Made by a program: the position numbers and the translations under genes
The notes under the pieces: generated by a model
Seen by the model: the letters and a program-made list of their open reading frames with translations, nothing else
The model's database searches: none
What the model was told of the DNA's origin: nothing
Assembly (NCBI GenBank): GCA_920105625.2
Contig: OV050032.1
Location: 102,966,542-103,030,541 of the forward strand
Reading direction: 5' to 3'
DNA length: 64,000 bases
Source of the DNA: Clusia tigrina
Taxonomy: Eukaryota; Arthropoda; Insecta; Diptera; Clusiidae
Shown: in pieces, positions 61,508 through 64,000 of the stretch
Layout of the letters: each line of letters begins with the position of its first letter
How positions within the stretch are numbered: position 1 is the first letter of the stretch

Positions 61508-64000
61508 CTAGGGTAGCATAGCTTTGAGCGATGGCTTAAATTGACAAGAGGCTCGAGTACTTTATTGTTTAAAAATTTCAAGGGTTTATGACGCTCCAGT
61601 AAAAAGTTACAAGCATTTGTGTGTTGCAAACTTTGATAGGTGTAGGACGTACCGTATAGAAGTTAGGGCCATTTGAAGTTTTATCAGTGTTTGATTTGGG
61701 ACTCTAGGGTAGCATAGCTTTGAGCGATGGCTTAAATTGACAAGAGGCTCGAGTACTTTATTGTTTCAAAATTTCAAGGTTTTATGACTCTCCAGTAAAA
61801 AGTTACAAGCATTTGTGTGTTGCAAACTTTGATAGGTGTAGGACGTACCATATAGAAGTTAGGGCCATTTGAAGATTTATCAGTGTTTGATTTGGGACTC
61901 TAGGGTAGCATAGCTTTGAGCGATGGCTTAAATTGACAAGAGGCTCGAGTACTTTATTGTTTAAAAATTTCAAGGGTTTATGACGCTCCAGTAAAAAGTT
62001 ACAAGCATTTGTGTGTTGCAAACTTTGATAGGTGTAGGACGTACCATATAGAAGTTAGGGCCATTTGAAGATTTATCAGTGTTTGATTTGGGACTCTAGG
62101 GTAGCATAGCTTTGAGCGATGGCTTAAATTGACAAGAGGCTCGAGTACTTTATTGTTTAAAAATTTCAAGGGTTTATGACGCTCCAGTAAAAAGTTACAA
62201 GCATTTGTGTGTTGCAAACTTTGATAGGTGTAGGACGTACCGTAAAGAAGTTAGGGCCATTTGAAGTTTTATCAGTGTTTGATTTGGGACTCTAGGGTAG
62301 CATAGCTTTGAGCGATGGCTTAAATTGACAAGAGGCTCGAGTACTTTATTGTTTCAAAATTTCAAAGTTTTATGACGCTTCCGGAAAAAGTTACAAGCAT
62401 TTGTATGTTGCAAACTTTGATAGGTGTAGGACGTACCGTAAAGAAGTTAGGGGCGTTTGAAGTTTTATCAGTGTTTGATTTGGGACTCTAGGGAAGTATA
62501 GCTTTGAGCGATAGCTTAAATTGACAAGAGGCTCGAGTACTTTATTGTTACAAAATTTCAAGGTTTTATGACGCTCCAGTAAAATGTTACAAGCATTTGT
62601 ATGTTGCAAACTTTGATAGGTGTAGGACGTACCGTATAGAAGTTAGGGCCATTTGAAGTTTTATCAGTGTTTGATTTGGGACTCTAGGGTAGCATAGCTT
62701 TGAGCGATGGCTTAAATTGACAAGAGTCTCGGGTACTTCATTGTTACAAAATTTCAAGGTTTTATGACGCTCCAGTAAAAAGTTACCAGCATTTGTATGT
62801 TGCAAACTTTGATAGGTGTAAGACGTACCGTATAGAAGTTAGGGCCATTTGAAGTTCTATCAGTGTTTGATTGGGACTCTAGTTTAGCATAGCTTTGAGC
62901 GATGGCTTAAATTGACAAGAGGCTCGAGTACTTTATTGTTTCAAAATTTCAAGGTTTTATGTCGCTCCAGTAAAAAGTTACAAGCATTTGTGTGTTGCAA
63001 ACATTGATAGGTGTAGGACGTACCGTATAGAAGTTAGGGCCATTTGAAGTTTTATCAGTGTTTGATTTGGGACTCTAGGGTAGCATAGCTTTGAGCGATG
63101 GCTTAAATTGACAAGAGGCTCGAGTACTTTATTGTTTCAAAATTTCAAGGTTTTATGACGCTCCAGTAAAAAGTTACAAGCATTTGTGTGTTGCAAACTT
63201 TGATAGGTGTAGGACGTACCATAAAGAAGTTAGGGCCATTTGAAGATTTATCAGTGTTTGATTTGGGACTCTAGGGTAGCATAGCTTTGAGCGATGGCTT
63301 AAATTGACAAGAGGGTCGAGTACTTTATTGTTTAAAAATTTCAAGGGCTTAGGACGCTCCAGTAAAAAGTTACAAGCATTTGTGTGTTGCAAACTTTGAT
63401 AGGTGTAGGACGTACCGTAAAGAAGTTAGGGCCATTTGAAGTTTTATCAGTGTTTGATTTGGGACTCTAGGGTAGCATAGCTTTGAGCGATGGCTTAAAT
63501 TGACAAGATGCCCGAGTACTCTATTGTTTCAAAATTTCAAGGTTTTATGACGCTCCAGTAAAAAGTTACAAGCATTTGTGTGTTGCAAACTTTGATAGGT
63601 GTAGGACGTACCATATAGAAGTTAGGGCCATTTGAAGTTTTATCAGTGTTTGATTTGGGACTCTAGGGTAGCATAGCTTTGAGCGATAGCTTAAATTGAC
63701 AAGAGGCTCGGGTACTTCATTTTTACAAAATTTCAAGGTTCTATGACGCTCCAGGAAAAAGTTACAAGCATTTGTATGTTGCAAACTTTGATAGGTGTAG
63801 GACGTACCGTAAAAAAGTGAGGGGCGTTTAAAGTTTTATCAGTGTTTGATTTGGGACTCTAGGGTAGCATAGCTTTGAGCGATAGCTTAAATTGACAAGA
63901 GGCTCGAGTACTTTATTGTTACAAAATTTCAAGGTTTTATGACGCTCCAGTAAAAAGTTACAAGCATTTGTATGTTGCAAACTTTGATAGGTGTAGGACG
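61508..64000 (+). repeat. 196-bp satellite array, right part
   Basis: About 12.7 monomers, running off the window. The first three repeat variants of the monomers between the transposons (GACTCTCCAG with GAAGATTTATC, then TTTAAAAATTTCAAGGG). A degenerate monomer near 62370 has GACGCTTCCGGAAAAAG, and one near 62870 has GTTTGATTGGGACTCTAGTTTAGC, 2 bp shorter. From about 63387 the sequence repeats the block found left of copy 1. Confidence 0.97.

Larger units (their letters stand above)
55930..63386 (+). repeat. transposon-bearing HOR block, about 17 monomers plus two piggyBac copies
   Basis: A block starting near 55930, marked by AAGATGCCCGAGTACTCTATTG (56048), GGTTCTATGACGCTCCAGG (about 56280) and GTAAAAAAGTTAGGGG, starts again near 63387 with one visible mismatch over more than 500 bp. 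The offset is 7457 bp. After removing both transposons and their 4-bp duplications this leaves 3331 bp, 17 monomers minus 1 bp. The block that contains the transposons therefore behaves as an HOR unit. The second occurrence is cut by the window edge. Confidence 0.7.

Noticed and set aside
189..63784. Over 130 minus-strand reading frames of about 72 codons starting MQHTNACNFLLERHKTL
   Set aside because: They are one frame of the satellite monomer repeated with the array. They end at the same place in each monomer, type B monomers break them with TGA, the 196-bp period prevents continuation, and no promoter or other gene signal accompanies them.
1..64000. Telomeric, rDNA, tRNA or retrotransposon sequence inside the array
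   Set aside because: No TTAGG/TTAGGG runs, no rRNA or tRNA-like structure, and no reverse transcriptase or LTR signal were seen; all non-satellite bases belong to the two piggyBac copies.

Overview
The window is eukaryotic heterochromatin. About 60 kb is one uninterrupted tandem array of a 196-bp, AT-rich (about 38% GC) satellite monomer, roughly 305 copies, all head to tail in one orientation. Both window edges lie inside the array, so its true size is unknown. There is no host gene, RNA gene, CRISPR array or bacterial signal. The only other content is two nearly identical piggyBac-family DNA transposons near the right end. Their ends and transposase resemble insect piggyBac elements, so an arthropod, probably an insect, is the likeliest source. 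The sequence alone does not fix the species.

Layout. 1-56797: satellite, organised into domains of different higher-order repeat (HOR). These are a 9-mer (1761 bp) tandem at 1-3.25 kb, a 10-mer (1960 bp) at 3.0-6.7 kb, a long domain of unequal units of 6 to 15 monomers at 6.7-33.7 kb, a clean 9-mer pair (1762 bp) at 33.7-37.2 kb, an irregular stretch at 37.2-45.1 kb with a 4-mer (786 bp) tandem, a 13-mer (2548 bp) HOR at 45.1-50.5 kb, and an irregular stretch at 50.5-55.9 kb. 56798-58862: piggyBac copy 1. 58863-59450: exactly three monomers. 59455-61507: piggyBac copy 2. 61508-64000: satellite again, whose last ~600 bp repeat the block that lies just left of copy 1.

Both transposons have perfect 14-bp terminal inverted repeats and are flanked by a 4-bp duplication, CTAG. 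The usual piggyBac target is TTAA, which nearly every monomer offers. The transposase gene is dead in both copies: an N-terminal frameshift, a 1-bp frameshift after the first catalytic Asp, and an internal deletion that removes the second catalytic Asp. Copy 2 has a further 10-bp deletion before the zinc-binding tail. The shared lesions and shared flanking monomer variants show that one dead insertion was most likely copied by the recombination that amplifies the satellite, not by transposition.

Most of the 72-codon reading frames in the array are repeated copies of one antisense frame in the monomer. They are not treated as genes.
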